64,000 nucleotides of DNA from positions 1,396,501-1,460,500 of the forward strand of contig NC_018485.1 of the NCBI RefSeq assembly GCF_000304315.1, in the 5' to 3' direction. The position numbers were made by a program, and so were the translations under genes. This DNA is from Methylocystis sp. SC2 (lineage in GTDB: Bacteria; Pseudomonadota; Alphaproteobacteria; Rhizobiales; Beijerinckiaceae). The first letter of the stretch is position 1, and the number at the start of each line of letters is the position of its first letter. Below the pieces are notes generated by a model. That model searched no databases and was not told the DNA's origin. It saw only the letters and a program-made list of their open reading frames with translations. This document shows positions 53,835 to 62,292 of this stretch, in pieces.

Positions 53835-56249
53835 TCAGAACCTGAGTTTGATGCCTCCCGTAAAAGCGCGCGGTTGGCCAGCGAGGATGCCGGCGCCTTG
53901 CGCCGTCACCAGGCCGCCCGTCGGCCAGACCAGCGGCGTTTGTATGGGGCCGGCAAGGAGCGAGTTGGCCACCACGAATGCGCCGGAGACATAAGTCCGA
54001 TTGAAGACGTTCTGGACCTCGAAAAAGAGCTCGATATTCTTGACATAGAAATTGTCCACGTCGTGATTATAGTGCGCGTTAAGATTGAACAGGCTGTAGC
54101 TCGGCAGAGTGGTGAAATTCGCGTTGTCGATCGTATAATTGCTCTTGAAAATATATTCGGCGTAAGCGCCAAGACCCGAGAGGTCGCCGTAGGGCTGATC
54201 ATATCCCAGACGCATCGTCACAGTGTGCGGCGGCACGTTGGGAATTCTGTTGCTGGCGCGATTATACAGGACGGCTCGCCCCCCGACCGATCCGAGGTCT
54301 TCCCAAAAATTGGTGAAGAACTGATTGTTGAACGTATAAGCCGCAATCAGCCGCCATCCTTCGAAGGGTCGCCAATCAGCGTTGAGTTCGACGCCGCGAT
54401 GAAGAGAGGAAGGAATATTCTGCGAGTAGCTGACGAGTCCATTGTTCAACGTCAGAATTTCATTGCGATGCCATTCGTTGAATCCGGTTACGCTAAAGGT
54501 GAGATCGGGGCTCGGCGTCCAGTCGACGCCGAGATCGACGCCCATGTTCGTCTGGGCCTTCAGGGGATTTTGTCCGACGCCGGTTCGCGTGCTGGTAAGA
54601 AACACGAATGTCGGCGTGCTGTAGCCGGTCGCATAGCGCGCTCTCACCTGCCACTCGGGACTATAGCGATAGGTGAGCGACGCTTCCGGCGCCGTGTTCC
54701 AATAGTCATTGTCGACGGCGATCTGAGTGGGAAATCTGGGCGCCAGATTCGTGGGGTAGTTATAAGCGGTATTGACGCCCCAGACCCGATTCCAGTTGGC
54801 GCTGAAGCCGATGACGCCCGTAAGGCCCGGCGCGAGCGCAATCTCTTCGCGCGCCCGCAAGCCAATGTTTGACGTGTAGTAATCCAGCTTGCCGATCTGC
54901 GCGCCGATCGCGCCGCTGTACCAAGTATTCGCGATCTGATTGAAGAGCGGGTTGGTGGTCTTGGCGTTGCTATAGAAGAACTGGAGAAAATGCGTCGCCG
55001 GAAACCCAAAGATCGGCACGTGACTGGTGATGTCGTTCTGCGCGGTGATTCCCACCGTCGGACCTCTTAAGGCGACGGGGCCGCCCTGGCCGGTGGGGCC
55101 AAATATCGGCGGCGGCCAAGCTCCGCTGATGTTGTCGAGATAGTCGTACGTAAATTGCGATCGCAAGGTGGTGTCGTTGTCGAAGTCATGCTCGAACTGA
55201 ACGCCGGCGATCTGTCTGAGAGAGTGCTGATGCGTGCCAAGCTGCCAGACGCTTTGGCGAACGACTGGGGTCGTTATGCCATTCGCCGGCACGTTCAAAT
55301 TATTGCACAAGTTGAGGTTCAGGGGGACGGCGATGGAGCAGCCATAATTTTGTTGGAAGGGATTGAGGTAGAACACATTGAGATTTTCTCGGTTGATGAA
55401 CTCCGATCTCAAGTTGTTGGCGACATATTTTACGATAACACGATCGGTAGGGGTCACGTCCCATCTGCCGAGAAGCTTGGCTTGTTTGGCTGAGAATGAA
55501 TTGCGGGTATAGCCGCTGCTGTTGGCGTCGGAGGCGAAAAACGACAGATCGAAGCCGCCGAGCGTGCTGTCGACCACCGCCTTTCCGACCCGGACGTAAT
55601 TATTGACATAGCCGAAGCTGCCAAATTCCGAACCTGTGTGGACGCCGTCGATTTCGGCCCCGGAAAAGCTCCGGAAATTGAGCGCGCCCGCATAGGCGTA
55701 ATTGCCGAAGAGCGCCGAGGACGGTCCGCGATAGACGTCGATGGCGGTGTAGGAATGCGGATCAAGCATGTCGGTGCGGCCATTGCCGTCGGCCGTCGTG
55801 ATCGGGAACCCGTCTTCGTACAGCATGATGTTGCGGATGCCGGTGGGAAACCCGACGCCAAGCCGATTGCCGGAGCCGCGTATCGAGATAAACAGATCGC
55901 GCGCGTTGTTGCCTTGCTGAACGGAGACGCCAGGGCTGTATTCCAACACCCTCCGGACATCCGCTAGAGGCGTCGGCCTGAGGAATTTGGTGTTGACGAT
56001 CGTCACCGTCTGGCCAGGCGGATCGCGGTAGATCGGCAGCTTCGCGCGGACCGGATTGAAGCCGGGCGCATATCCCGCTTCGCCCGCCGTCGACTCTCTC
56101 ACGGCCGGAGCGGTGACCGGCGGCGGCCGCCGTGCGGCGCCAATCGTGATCTGCGGAAGCGCCTGCTGCGCGAGCGCGACGGAGGGGGCGGATAAGAGCG
56201 CAAGAGCGCCGAGCGCCGCGCCATGCATCAATTTCGACCGGGACGTCAT
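53835..56249 (-). CDS. mbnT: TonB-dependent receptor for methanobactin (MbnT-like)
   Basis: 804 aa. Signal peptide (AALGALALLSAPSVALAQQ), a plug domain (LADVRRVLEYSPGVSVQQGNNARDLFISIRGSG, RNIMLYEDGFPITTADG, AIDVYRGPSSALFGNYAYAGALNFRS) and a beta barrel ending in PRAFTGGIKLRF, the C-terminal Phe. No N-terminal STN signalling domain is seen, so it may not signal through FecR-type proteins. Lies downstream of mbnH by 31 bases. Imports copper-methanobactin by analogy. Confidence 0.9.
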   Translation of the reverse strand: MTSRSKLMHGAALGALALLSAPSVALAQQALPQITIGAARRPPPVTAPAVRESTAGEAGYAPGFNPVRAKLPIYRDPPGQTVTIVNTKFLRPTPLADVRRVLEYSPGVSVQQGNNARDLFISIRGSGNRLGVGFPTGIRNIMLYEDGFPITTADGNGRTDMLDPHSYTAIDVYRGPSSALFGNYAYAGALNFRSFSGAEIDGVHTGSEFGSFGYVNNYVRVGKAVVDSTLGGFDLSFFASDANSSGYTRNSFSAKQAKLLGRWDVTPTDRVIVKYVANNLRSEFINRENLNVFYLNPFQQNYGCSIAVPLNLNLCNNLNVPANGITTPVVRQSVWQLGTHQHSLRQIAGVQFEHDFDNDTTLRSQFTYDYLDNISGAWPPPIFGPTGQGGPVALRGPTVGITAQNDITSHVPIFGFPATHFLQFFYSNAKTTNPLFNQIANTWYSGAIGAQIGKLDYYTSNIGLRAREEIALAPGLTGVIGFSANWNRVWGVNTAYNYPTNLAPRFPTQIAVDNDYWNTAPEASLTYRYSPEWQVRARYATGYSTPTFVFLTSTRTGVGQNPLKAQTNMGVDLGVDWTPSPDLTFSVTGFNEWHRNEILTLNNGLVSYSQNIPSSLHRGVELNADWRPFEGWRLIAAYTFNNQFFTNFWEDLGSVGGRAVLYNRASNRIPNVPPHTVTMRLGYDQPYGDLSGLGAYAEYIFKSNYTIDNANFTTLPSYSLFNLNAHYNHDVDNFYVKNIELFFEVQNVFNRTYVSGAFVVANSLLAGPIQTPLVWPTGGLVTAQGAGILAGQPRAFTGGIKLRF

Positions 56250-56280
56250 CTTCTTTTCTTTCCTAATTCAGGGTTGAAAC

Positions 56281-57459
56281 TCATTGAGCAGGCGCACGCG
56301 TTGGCCCGCTCGCGGTCGACGCCGGTTTCCAGGGATCGGCAAAGCGGGGAGATGTCAGCAAAGTTTCGTCGGTGAGCGTTTTCAAAAAGGCGATCAGATC
56401 GCTCTTTTCTTGAGGCGACAGATCGATGGGCACGATCAGCGCGCTTTTGTTCGGATTGTACCGGCCGTCGCCCTTGAGAGGACCGCTCGTGACATTGCGT
56501 CCGCCGGCCGCGTAAATGTCGATCACGTCCTCGAGCGTCGCGGCGCTGCCGTCGTGCATATAGGGCGCGGTGACAGCGATATTGCGCAGGCTGGGAGCGC
56601 GAAACGCGCCCATCTCGGCGGGATTATGCGTGTTCTCGAAAACGCCGCGATTGGGCTCCGGATAAGCGCCCTTGCCATCGAGATCATAGAGGCCGGTGTT
56701 GTGAAACGGCGTCTCGATCTCGCGCGTTTTGGCGTGATAGAATTGATCGTCGAAATTCACGCTGCCATGGCAGTGATGGCATTCGGCCTTCTCGCCGAAG
56801 AAAAGATCCTTGCCGCGCGTCTCCTCAGGAGTGAGCGTCGCTTTGCCTTCAAGATAGAGATCATATTTCGAGGACGCCGAGACGACGCCGCGCTCAAAGG
56901 CGGAGATCGCCTTGATGACGTTGCCGAAGCTGATCGGATCCGCCTCGCCGGGAAAGGCGGCCGCAAAATCGTGGCGATAATCGGCGTCGCTGGCGAAGCG
57001 CGCGAGGATCTCTTTGCGGTTCTTGTCATTGACGCCCATCTCGATCGGCTCTTCGCCAAACAGCGGGCCTTCCATCTGCCTTTCGAGGGTCACCATCGCC
57101 GGATTCGCCCAGGTGAGCGTGGCGCGCCAGGCGGCGTTGGCGATGCTGGGCGAATTGCGCGGCGTATGCTGGCCCGTGGCGCCGACCGCGACCGGGCGGC
57201 CATCGGTGAACGCCAGGCGCTGCTCATGGCAGGAGGCGCAGCTCTCCTTGCCGTTTCCCGACAGACGCGGGTCATAGAAGAGCTTGCGCCCGAGCTGAAA
57301 GCGCGCCTCCGACATTGCGTTGTCCGCTGGAACCCGCGGCGGCGGCATGAACTCGGGCAAGGTCCAGCGCCACGATTCCGCGCTCGGGGCCGTGTCGCCT
57401 TGCGCGCCGCCCGCGATCAGAGTCGCGGCGAAGAGGAGGATGAGAGTTTCGCGCTTCAT
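56281..57459 (-). CDS. mbnH: Di-heme cytochrome c peroxidase-like MbnH
   Basis: 392 aa exported MauG-like protein. Signal peptide (LILLFAATLIAGGAQG), two c-type heme motifs: CASCHEQRLAF (Cys74, Cys77, His78) and CHHCHGSVNF (Cys227, Cys230, His231), plus PYMHDGSAATLEDVIDIY. MbnH oxidises a Trp in MbnP to kynurenine, creating a copper site; here the two genes overlap by 4 bases (ATGA). The family is diagnostic of methanobactin or copper-linked loci. Confidence 0.94.
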   Translation of the reverse strand: MKRETLILLFAATLIAGGAQGDTAPSAESWRWTLPEFMPPPRVPADNAMSEARFQLGRKLFYDPRLSGNGKESCASCHEQRLAFTDGRPVAVGATGQHTPRNSPSIANAAWRATLTWANPAMVTLERQMEGPLFGEEPIEMGVNDKNRKEILARFASDADYRHDFAAAFPGEADPISFGNVIKAISAFERGVVSASSKYDLYLEGKATLTPEETRGKDLFFGEKAECHHCHGSVNFDDQFYHAKTREIETPFHNTGLYDLDGKGAYPEPNRGVFENTHNPAEMGAFRAPSLRNIAVTAPYMHDGSAATLEDVIDIYAAGGRNVTSGPLKGDGRYNPNKSALIVPIDLSPQEKSDLIAFLKTLTDETLLTSPRFADPWKPASTASGPTRAPAQ

Positions 57460-58532
57460 TTCGCCACCTCCGCGCGGAAAATCTTCGTCGACACGCCGGA
57501 GGACTGGCCGGCGTCATTGGCGTCGGGCGCGGTTTCCTTGAGCCGCAGCCCGAGATTTTCGAACATCGGCGTGCATTCCGGGTCGGCCGGACCGCTCATG
57601 CAGCCGGTCGAGAACCCCTGGTCTTTCCCAAGATCGATGCCGGCGAAGAGCGGCTTCAGATCGAGCACGACGCGCTGCCGCGCCGGATCGAAGGACGCGA
57701 GTTTCACGGGAACGCGATTTGGATTGGCGCAGGAGGTGATTTCGCCTTTCGTCGCGTCGCCGCGACAGCCCGTCGAGCCCAGATGCAGCATCCAGGTCGA
57801 GACGGTGATCGTCCCATCCGAGTTGACGCGCAGCGGCGCCGCCTTGGGCGCGTCGGCCATCGCCGGCGCGCCGCCGGATTTGTCGGCGGACTTGTCGCCT
57901 TGCGCGCCGGAGCCATTCGCTGCGTCCGCCGGGCTTTTCGGCTTGAGCGGCGGACGGGTCACGCCCCCCTCTGGATCAACTTCGATTTTTATGAATTTGC
58001 GGCCGGCCTGCCAATTCCACGTCATCGACTGAAGATCGAGCGGCGCGGGAGCGGTGGCGAAATTCGAGTGGTTGAGAATGACGTCCTTGCCGTCCTTGTC
58101 CTTGACGATGCTGGGAACGCCAATGACGAAGCTGAACCCTTTGTAGCGGCCGCGCGGCGCCGATCCCTTGATCGTCTCGTTGACGTCGGCGCTGCCGACG
58201 CATTTGCCGGTCTTGTTTTCGAAATCGAGCAGGGCAAGGTTGGCGTATTGCCAGTCGTTTTGTTCGAGTTCGATGGGAACCTCATGGCCGGCGGCGTCGA
58301 TCAGAGCCGGCGCGGCGATGTAGAACCTGGCGTCGTGGAGCTGCGCCGGCTGTCCGCCGGTTCCGAGCCCGGGGATGTCGTGGCCGCATTCGACCGGCTG
58401 ATCGCCCGCCGCAAGCGCGAAGCGTATCGCAACCGGCTGTCTTTCGCTCACGTCGGGTTTGTTGGCGGCATGCGCGACGCTCATCGCGGCAAGCCCGCCG
58501 ATGGCGACGGCAAATCGGTTGAATGCGCTCAT
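57456..58532 (-). CDS. mbnP: MbnP, copper-binding partner of MbnH
   Basis: 358 aa exported protein. Signal peptide (MSAFNRFAVAIGGLAAMSVAHA). Contains GLGTGGQPAQLHDARFYIAAPALIDAAGHEVPIELEQNDWQYANLALLDFE and SMTWNWQAGRKFIKIEVDPEGG, with the conserved Trp residues that include the one MbnH modifies, and a C-terminal TISTWMLHLGSTGC. A 60-residue Lys/Ala/Pro insertion precedes the last part. Start chosen at the signal peptide (58532). Confidence 0.92.
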   Translation of the reverse strand: MSAFNRFAVAIGGLAAMSVAHAANKPDVSERQPVAIRFALAAGDQPVECGHDIPGLGTGGQPAQLHDARFYIAAPALIDAAGHEVPIELEQNDWQYANLALLDFENKTGKCVGSADVNETIKGSAPRGRYKGFSFVIGVPSIVKDKDGKDVILNHSNFATAPAPLDLQSMTWNWQAGRKFIKIEVDPEGGVTRPPLKPKSPADAANGSGAQGDKSADKSGGAPAMADAPKAAPLRVNSDGTITVSTWMLHLGSTGCRGDATKGEITSCANPNRVPVKLASFDPARQRVVLDLKPLFAGIDLGKDQGFSTGCMSGPADPECTPMFENLGLRLKETAPDANDAGQSSGVSTKIFRAEVAK

Positions 58533-58704
58533 GATTATTCTCCTGTCGGCGACAAGCATTGAGATTTGTCTTGGCCGCGCACAGCCGGCGACGATCAGCC
58601 GGCGACGACCGGCGGCGCGTGTGAAAACACGCGCGGCGCACATCGAACGCGAGGGATTGGCGAGTGGGGTCGAGGACCCGGCGGCCGGCCGTTAGCGCGC
58701 TCTC

Positions 58705-59118
58705 TTAGGAGAGAAGCGACGGGGGTGCGCGAGAGAGCCTGTTTCTGGGCCACTGGGTGGTCGGCGGCGCGAGATCGCGCTCTTCCGGCCAAAGAGGAGG
58801 AGCCTCAGACAAGGGCGCCAGCACCAGAACGACGGCGGCCAGGAGAACCTTTGCGCCGAGGTCGTCGCTTCGGTCACTGAGAAAGCACGCCATGCAGTGC
58901 ATGTGCTGAACGTGCGGATCCTTGCCGTCGCCATTGGCTTGGTCGGCGCAAAGCTCATTCGCCATCGCGACGGGAGAGCTTAGGAACGCGCTGAAATCGC
59001 CACCGTGGCGCCCGTGAGCGAAAATAAGACCCAAAGCTTGTTGAAACAGCAGACAAGCGACGGCGGCCGCCACAATCGGACGCATGAATCGCCGCATTTG
59101 TTGCTTGTCTTGCCGCAT
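58705..59118 (-). CDS. DUF2946-like exported Cys protein (mbn locus, left)
   Basis: About 137 aa. N-terminal membrane helix (MRPIVAAAVACLLFQQALGLIFAHG), then VAMANELCADQANGDGKDPHVQHMHCMACFLSD with a His/Met/CxxC cluster, then a second hydrophobic stretch (VLLAAVVLVLAPLSEAPPLW). It sits at the head of the mbnP-mbnH-mbnT-mbnE arm. The start is uncertain among Met 59118, 59097 and 59085. Function unknown; copper handling is suggested by motif and place. Confidence 0.65.
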   Translation of the reverse strand: MRQDKQQMRRFMRPIVAAAVACLLFQQALGLIFAHGRHGGDFSAFLSSPVAMANELCADQANGDGKDPHVQHMHCMACFLSDRSDDLGAKVLLAAVVLVLAPLSEAPPLWPEERDLAPPTTQWPRNRLSRAPPSLLS

Positions 59119-59516
59119 ATGGAATTCTGAGTGCACAAGGATTAACTTGTCAACGAGAGTCATCGCCCAATTTTTGCAATATTTCGAACTGTTGCGCTGC
59201 AGCCACACTTGGTCTTTGCAATTGCGCTTTGTCTCTTAAATGACGGGCGCGAAGCGGCCATGCGCTCCGACATCGCCCCCAATGGCGGCGCGACCGACGG
59301 CGCAGCCGCGCTCGCACCGATCTTTTGTCCGTAATGAAGATCCTGCGGCGGCTCGACGCAGTGAAGCAGGCTTGCGGATGCTTGCCGTTTGTCAACGCGT
59401 CTTATCAGACCCTGATCGTTCCGCCATGCGCGCGTCGCATAAGGAGTTTCCGTATTGCCGCGCGCGAGTTTCGCGCCTATGATCCGCGCACCGTAGGCAA
59501 TGGTTGGCGGCAATCC
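59119..59516. promoter_or_regulatory. Divergent intergenic region of the methanobactin locus
   Basis: A 398-base region with no convincing gene, between the DUF2946-like genes of the two arms. It should hold promoters for both arms, possibly recognised by the sigma factor at 59989. I found no box I could defend; AT-rich runs such as TTTTTGCAATATTTCG occur near 59171-59186. Confidence 0.4.
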
Positions 59517-59852
59517 ATGCTCGTTCGGCTCATTCTTTTCATCGCGATATTGCTGCAAGCCGCCGGCGTTTCGACTGTCGCCGCGCGCGCTCAATCTCAC
59601 TCTCCGTCGTTTCGCGCCGTCGTCTGCCAAAGCGACGCGAGTCCCGCGGCGCCTCACGCGCCAGGCGACGCCGACGGCTCTTGCTCGGACTGCATCGCGT
59701 GCTGCAACGCTCAGCCGCAGATGCTCTGCGTCTATGATCAGGTCGCGCGCCTGGCCCTTCCAGCGGCGCGAATCAGCGTTCTCGCTCTCCCAATCCTTCC
59801 CATCTCCCGAACGCGATCGGCGACCCCGCCGGCGCGCGCCTCCCCCGTCTAA
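59517..59852 (+). CDS. DUF2946-like exported Cys protein (mbn locus, right)
   Basis: 111 aa. Signal peptide (MLVRLILFIAILLQAAGVSTVAARAQ), then DADGSCSDCIACCNAQPQMLCVYDQVARLALP, a CxxC-x-x-CC cluster with Met and His nearby, then a Ala/Pro-rich end. Mirror partner of 58705-59118 and counterpart of the gene at 11287. It precedes the sigma factor by 136 bases. Role unknown. Confidence 0.65.
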   Translation: MLVRLILFIAILLQAAGVSTVAARAQSHSPSFRAVVCQSDASPAAPHAPGDADGSCSDCIACCNAQPQMLCVYDQVARLALPAARISVLALPILPISRTRSATPPARASPV

Positions 59853-59988
59853 AGACTCGGCCGTACATCCGCGCGCGGAAGCAATGACGTCCGCGGATAG
59901 AAACCACGCATCGTCGACGCCCCTGGGGCCGCTCGGCGTGATGCGGCTTGGATAATCGGCGCGCTTGGAGACAAGCGGGGAGGCGCTG

Positions 59989-60828
59989 ATGCAGAAATCC
60001 CATGAGACGATCGACCGACTGTTTAGAAGCCATCATCGCGATCTGATAACGCGGGCGCGACGCGTAATCGGCTCGGGAGACGCGGAAGACCTTGTCCAGG
60101 AAGCCTATCTCAAAATGCTGGAAAGCGACCGTGGCGAACTGATTTCAAATGCGCGCGGCTATGCGTCGAAGATGACGTGCACGCTCGCGATCGACAATCT
60201 ACGAAGACAAAGAACGCACGCTCGAGCTCTTGCCGAAGACGGCGCATGGTTCCAGTCGCCCGCCCGAGACGCGCAAATCACCTCGGCCCTCGACGCATTC
60301 GGCCTGGCGCGGGACGTTCAAGCAGCCCTGGCGCGGCTGCCGCGATGCTGTCGTCAGATATTCCTGATGAGCCGGATTCTGGGCTTCAGCCATTCGGAGA
60401 TCGCGCAGGAGCTCGGCGTGTCCTTGAGGACGGTCAATCGCAGCCTGGGTCGAGCGCTCGAGCACTTCGATCGCGCTTTCGATATTCCGCGGCCGAGCGA
60501 CCGGGTGGGCGCGCCGGCTCTCGAGGCGGCGGCTTCGCCGCGCGGGTTCTTGGCGGCGCCATCGGACGCGCCGGCGGCGGCCCGGGATGGGAGCGACATA
60601 AGAATCCCCTCGGCCCGAAAAAAATCTCGTCGCACGCTGTCCGATTTTTGCGGCCTTGCTCGTCATACCATTCGGGTCCCGCGTTCTGCGGAACCCGTCT
60701 GGACTTTCCAGACGAACTCAAAAGGGGAGGCCCCTATGACCATCCGTATCGCCAAGCGCATTACTCTTAACGTTATTGGCCGCGCCGGCGCCATGTGCGC
60801 GTCGACCTGCGCCGCCACGAACGGCTAA
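59989..60828 (+). CDS. mbnI: ECF sigma factor (MbnI-like); frame runs on through mbnA without a stop
   Basis: A sigma-70-like factor: region 2 in LFRSHHRDLITRARRVIGSGDAEDLVQEAYLKML and region 4 in LPRCCRQIFLMSRILGFSHSEIAQELGVSLRTVNRSLGRALEHF. The sigma fold should end near residue 165 (base about 60485). The frame has no stop until 60828, so about 85 further codons, then MbnA, are read in the same frame. ATG at 59989 follows GGGGAGG. In Methylosinus, MbnI activates mbn genes with the FecR-type MbnR; no mbnR is visible here. Confidence 0.85.
   Translation: MQKSHETIDRLFRSHHRDLITRARRVIGSGDAEDLVQEAYLKMLESDRGELISNARGYASKMTCTLAIDNLRRQRTHARALAEDGAWFQSPARDAQITSALDAFGLARDVQAALARLPRCCRQIFLMSRILGFSHSEIAQELGVSLRTVNRSLGRALEHFDRAFDIPRPSDRVGAPALEAAASPRGFLAAPSDAPAAARDGSDIRIPSARKKSRRTLSDFCGLARHTIRVPRSAEPVWTFQTNSKGEAPMTIRIAKRITLNVIGRAGAMCASTCAATNG
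60673..60713 (+). promoter_or_regulatory. Two adjoining hairpins just upstream of mbnA
   Basis: First hairpin 60673-60697 (CGGGT..CCGC, GCGG..ACCCG, one mismatch), then 60697-60713 (GTCTGG loop ACTTT CCAGAC, perfect 6 bp). They end 10 bases before the mbnA ribosome-binding site (60724-60730). They could form in the mbnA leader RNA or be an operator; either is inference. Confidence 0.5.
60736..60828 (+). CDS. mbnA: Methanobactin precursor peptide MbnA
   Basis: 30 aa RiPP precursor. The leader begins MTIRIAKRITLNVIGRAGA and the core is MCASTCAATNG. The two Cys (core positions 2 and 6, each in a CxxT-like setting) are the residues modified to oxazolone/thioamide-type groups that bind copper. 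The sequence closely resembles my memory of the Methylocystis SB2 precursor, whose core begins with Arg; here the first core residue is Met. AGGGGAGG ends 5 bases before the ATG. It lies in the same frame as the upstream sigma gene. Confidence 0.95.
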   Translation: MTIRIAKRITLNVIGRAGAMCASTCAATNG

Positions 60829-60839
60829 GGACGGTCAGT

Positions 60840-60870
60840 TTGCGCCGTCGGCCCCCGGCCCGCGGCGCAA
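60840..60870 (+). promoter_or_regulatory. Hairpin between mbnA and mbnB
   Basis: Eight-bp perfect outer stem (TTGCGCCG at 60840-60847 with CGGCGCAA at 60863-60870) and a second inner 4-bp stem (GGCC/GGCC). No T run follows. Such a structure can protect or attenuate the message so that the tiny mbnA is made in excess over mbnB. Confidence 0.6.
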
Positions 60871-60905
60871 GCGACGTCGGTCGCGCAAGACGAGGGCGAC
60901 AATAA

Positions 60906-61733
60906 ATGCGGCTTGGCTTCAATTTCACGCTCGGCGACACCTATGACATGGTTCAGAGGCTGCTCGCGGAAGGGCATATCGACTACTGCGAATTTCTGAT
61001 CGACAATTTTTTCTGCGTCGATCCGGAGGAACTGTCCAAGGCGTTCGATTGTCCGATCGGCTTGCATATTATGTATTCAAAATTTCTGGAAGCCGATCGG
61101 CCGACGCTCGTCGATTTTGCGGCGCGGCTTCGAGACTACATCGATGTGCTGAATCCGATGTACGTCTCCGACCACATTCTGCGCTTCACTCATGAAGGGC
61201 GCGCTTTTTTTCACTTAGGCGAAATCGACTATTCCACCGAATATGAATCCGTCCGCGACAGGGTCGTCGCCTGGCAGGAAATCGTCGGACAGCGCATCCA
61301 TTTTGAAAATTATCCCTCCATCATGGACGGGGGGAGAGAGGCGCCCGCCTTTTTCGAGCGCCTGATGAAAGAAACAGGCGCCGGCGTGCTGTTCGACGCA
61401 TCCAACGCCGTCTGCTCCCATCGCAATTGCGGGACGCCGTTCGAAGACTGGCGCAACGTCATCGCCGAGGCCAAGCATTTCCATGTCGCGGGCTACAGGC
61501 ATTCCCTGGTCGAGCCTTTCATCTCGCTGGACACGCACGCAGAGGCTCTGGCGCCGGACACGCTCGCCTTCTTAAGAGATTTCCGATCGGTCTTCGACAA
61601 GCCCGGCGCAACCATGACCTATGAGCGCGACGACCGGATCGAATTTGACGATGTCGTCGCCGATCTGAAGTTGTTGCGAGAGCTGTTCGGCCAACCGGAA
61701 GAAAGGCGTCATGATCTTGCTCTCTCTGCCTAG
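60906..61733 (+). CDS. mbnB: MbnB, DUF692-family iron enzyme for methanobactin core modification
   Basis: 275 aa. DUF692 TIM-barrel-like protein, the catalytic subunit of the MbnBC oxygenase that converts core Cys to oxazolone and thioamide using multinuclear iron. Visible segments: MRLGFNFTLGDTYDMVQRLLAEGHIDYCEF, YVSDHILRFTHEGRAFFHLGEIDYS, RIHFENYPSIMDGG, LFDASNAVCSHRNCG and HFHVAGYRHSLVEPFISLDTHAE with His/Asp/Glu metal ligands. It overlaps mbnC by 23 bases. Confidence 0.95.
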   Translation: MRLGFNFTLGDTYDMVQRLLAEGHIDYCEFLIDNFFCVDPEELSKAFDCPIGLHIMYSKFLEADRPTLVDFAARLRDYIDVLNPMYVSDHILRFTHEGRAFFHLGEIDYSTEYESVRDRVVAWQEIVGQRIHFENYPSIMDGGREAPAFFERLMKETGAGVLFDASNAVCSHRNCGTPFEDWRNVIAEAKHFHVAGYRHSLVEPFISLDTHAEALAPDTLAFLRDFRSVFDKPGATMTYERDDRIEFDDVVADLKLLRELFGQPEERRHDLALSA

Positions 61734-62292
61734 TCGGACTGATCGCGATCTCTACCCGGCGCTGATGTCGCCGGAACTGAACGCAAAATATCCAACGGAC
61801 CACAAGGCCTTCGTGCGGATCGACGTGAGCCTGCGCATGTATTGGCACACGCTCTTCGACATCTGCCCCGAGCTGTTGGAGCTTTCCGGTCTCGACGGGA
61901 TGTCGATCTTCCGGCCCTTCATGGCCTGGGCCGGAGAGAAGAAGCTCGCCTTTGACTGGTCCTATTATCTGTGGGTCTACGCTTGGCTGCGCCAATCGCC
62001 GTTTAAAGAGCGGTTGCTCGCCGACGACAAATATCTGCGGTCGGTCATGGCGGCGTCGGCCGCGCGTTGGGCGATCCTCGATCGCGGCAGAGATTGCGGA
62101 ATCGTCATCGGATGCGCAGACACGACGAATCTTGTCATCGGCTGGAAATGCCGCAGCGTTCGTTTGGGACGCGAGATCGAACTCATCGAACCCGAGGAGC
62201 CGCTGCCGGCGCCTCCGGATATTTTTGGCTACTTTACGCTGCAGTCCTTCGAGCTTGACATATTTCCGGGGTGGCAGAGCCTGGCGCGATGA
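61711..62292 (+). CDS. mbnC: MbnC, partner subunit of MbnB
   Basis: 193 aa. Binds MbnB and the leader peptide to form the active enzyme. Recognisable pieces: MSPELNAKYPTDHKAFVRIDVSLRMYWHTLFDICPELLEL, FMAWAGEKKLAFDWSYYLWVYAWLRQS and RLGREIELIEPEEPLPAPP. Start ATG lies inside the mbnB gene; its stop overlaps the mbnM start (ATGA). Confidence 0.93.
   Translation: MILLSLPSRTDRDLYPALMSPELNAKYPTDHKAFVRIDVSLRMYWHTLFDICPELLELSGLDGMSIFRPFMAWAGEKKLAFDWSYYLWVYAWLRQSPFKERLLADDKYLRSVMAASAARWAILDRGRDCGIVIGCADTTNLVIGWKCRSVRLGREIELIEPEEPLPAPPDIFGYFTLQSFELDIFPGWQSLAR

Noticed and set aside
56284..58032. Plus-strand frame of 582 aa opposite mbnH and mbnP
   Set aside because: Shadow of two well-supported genes.
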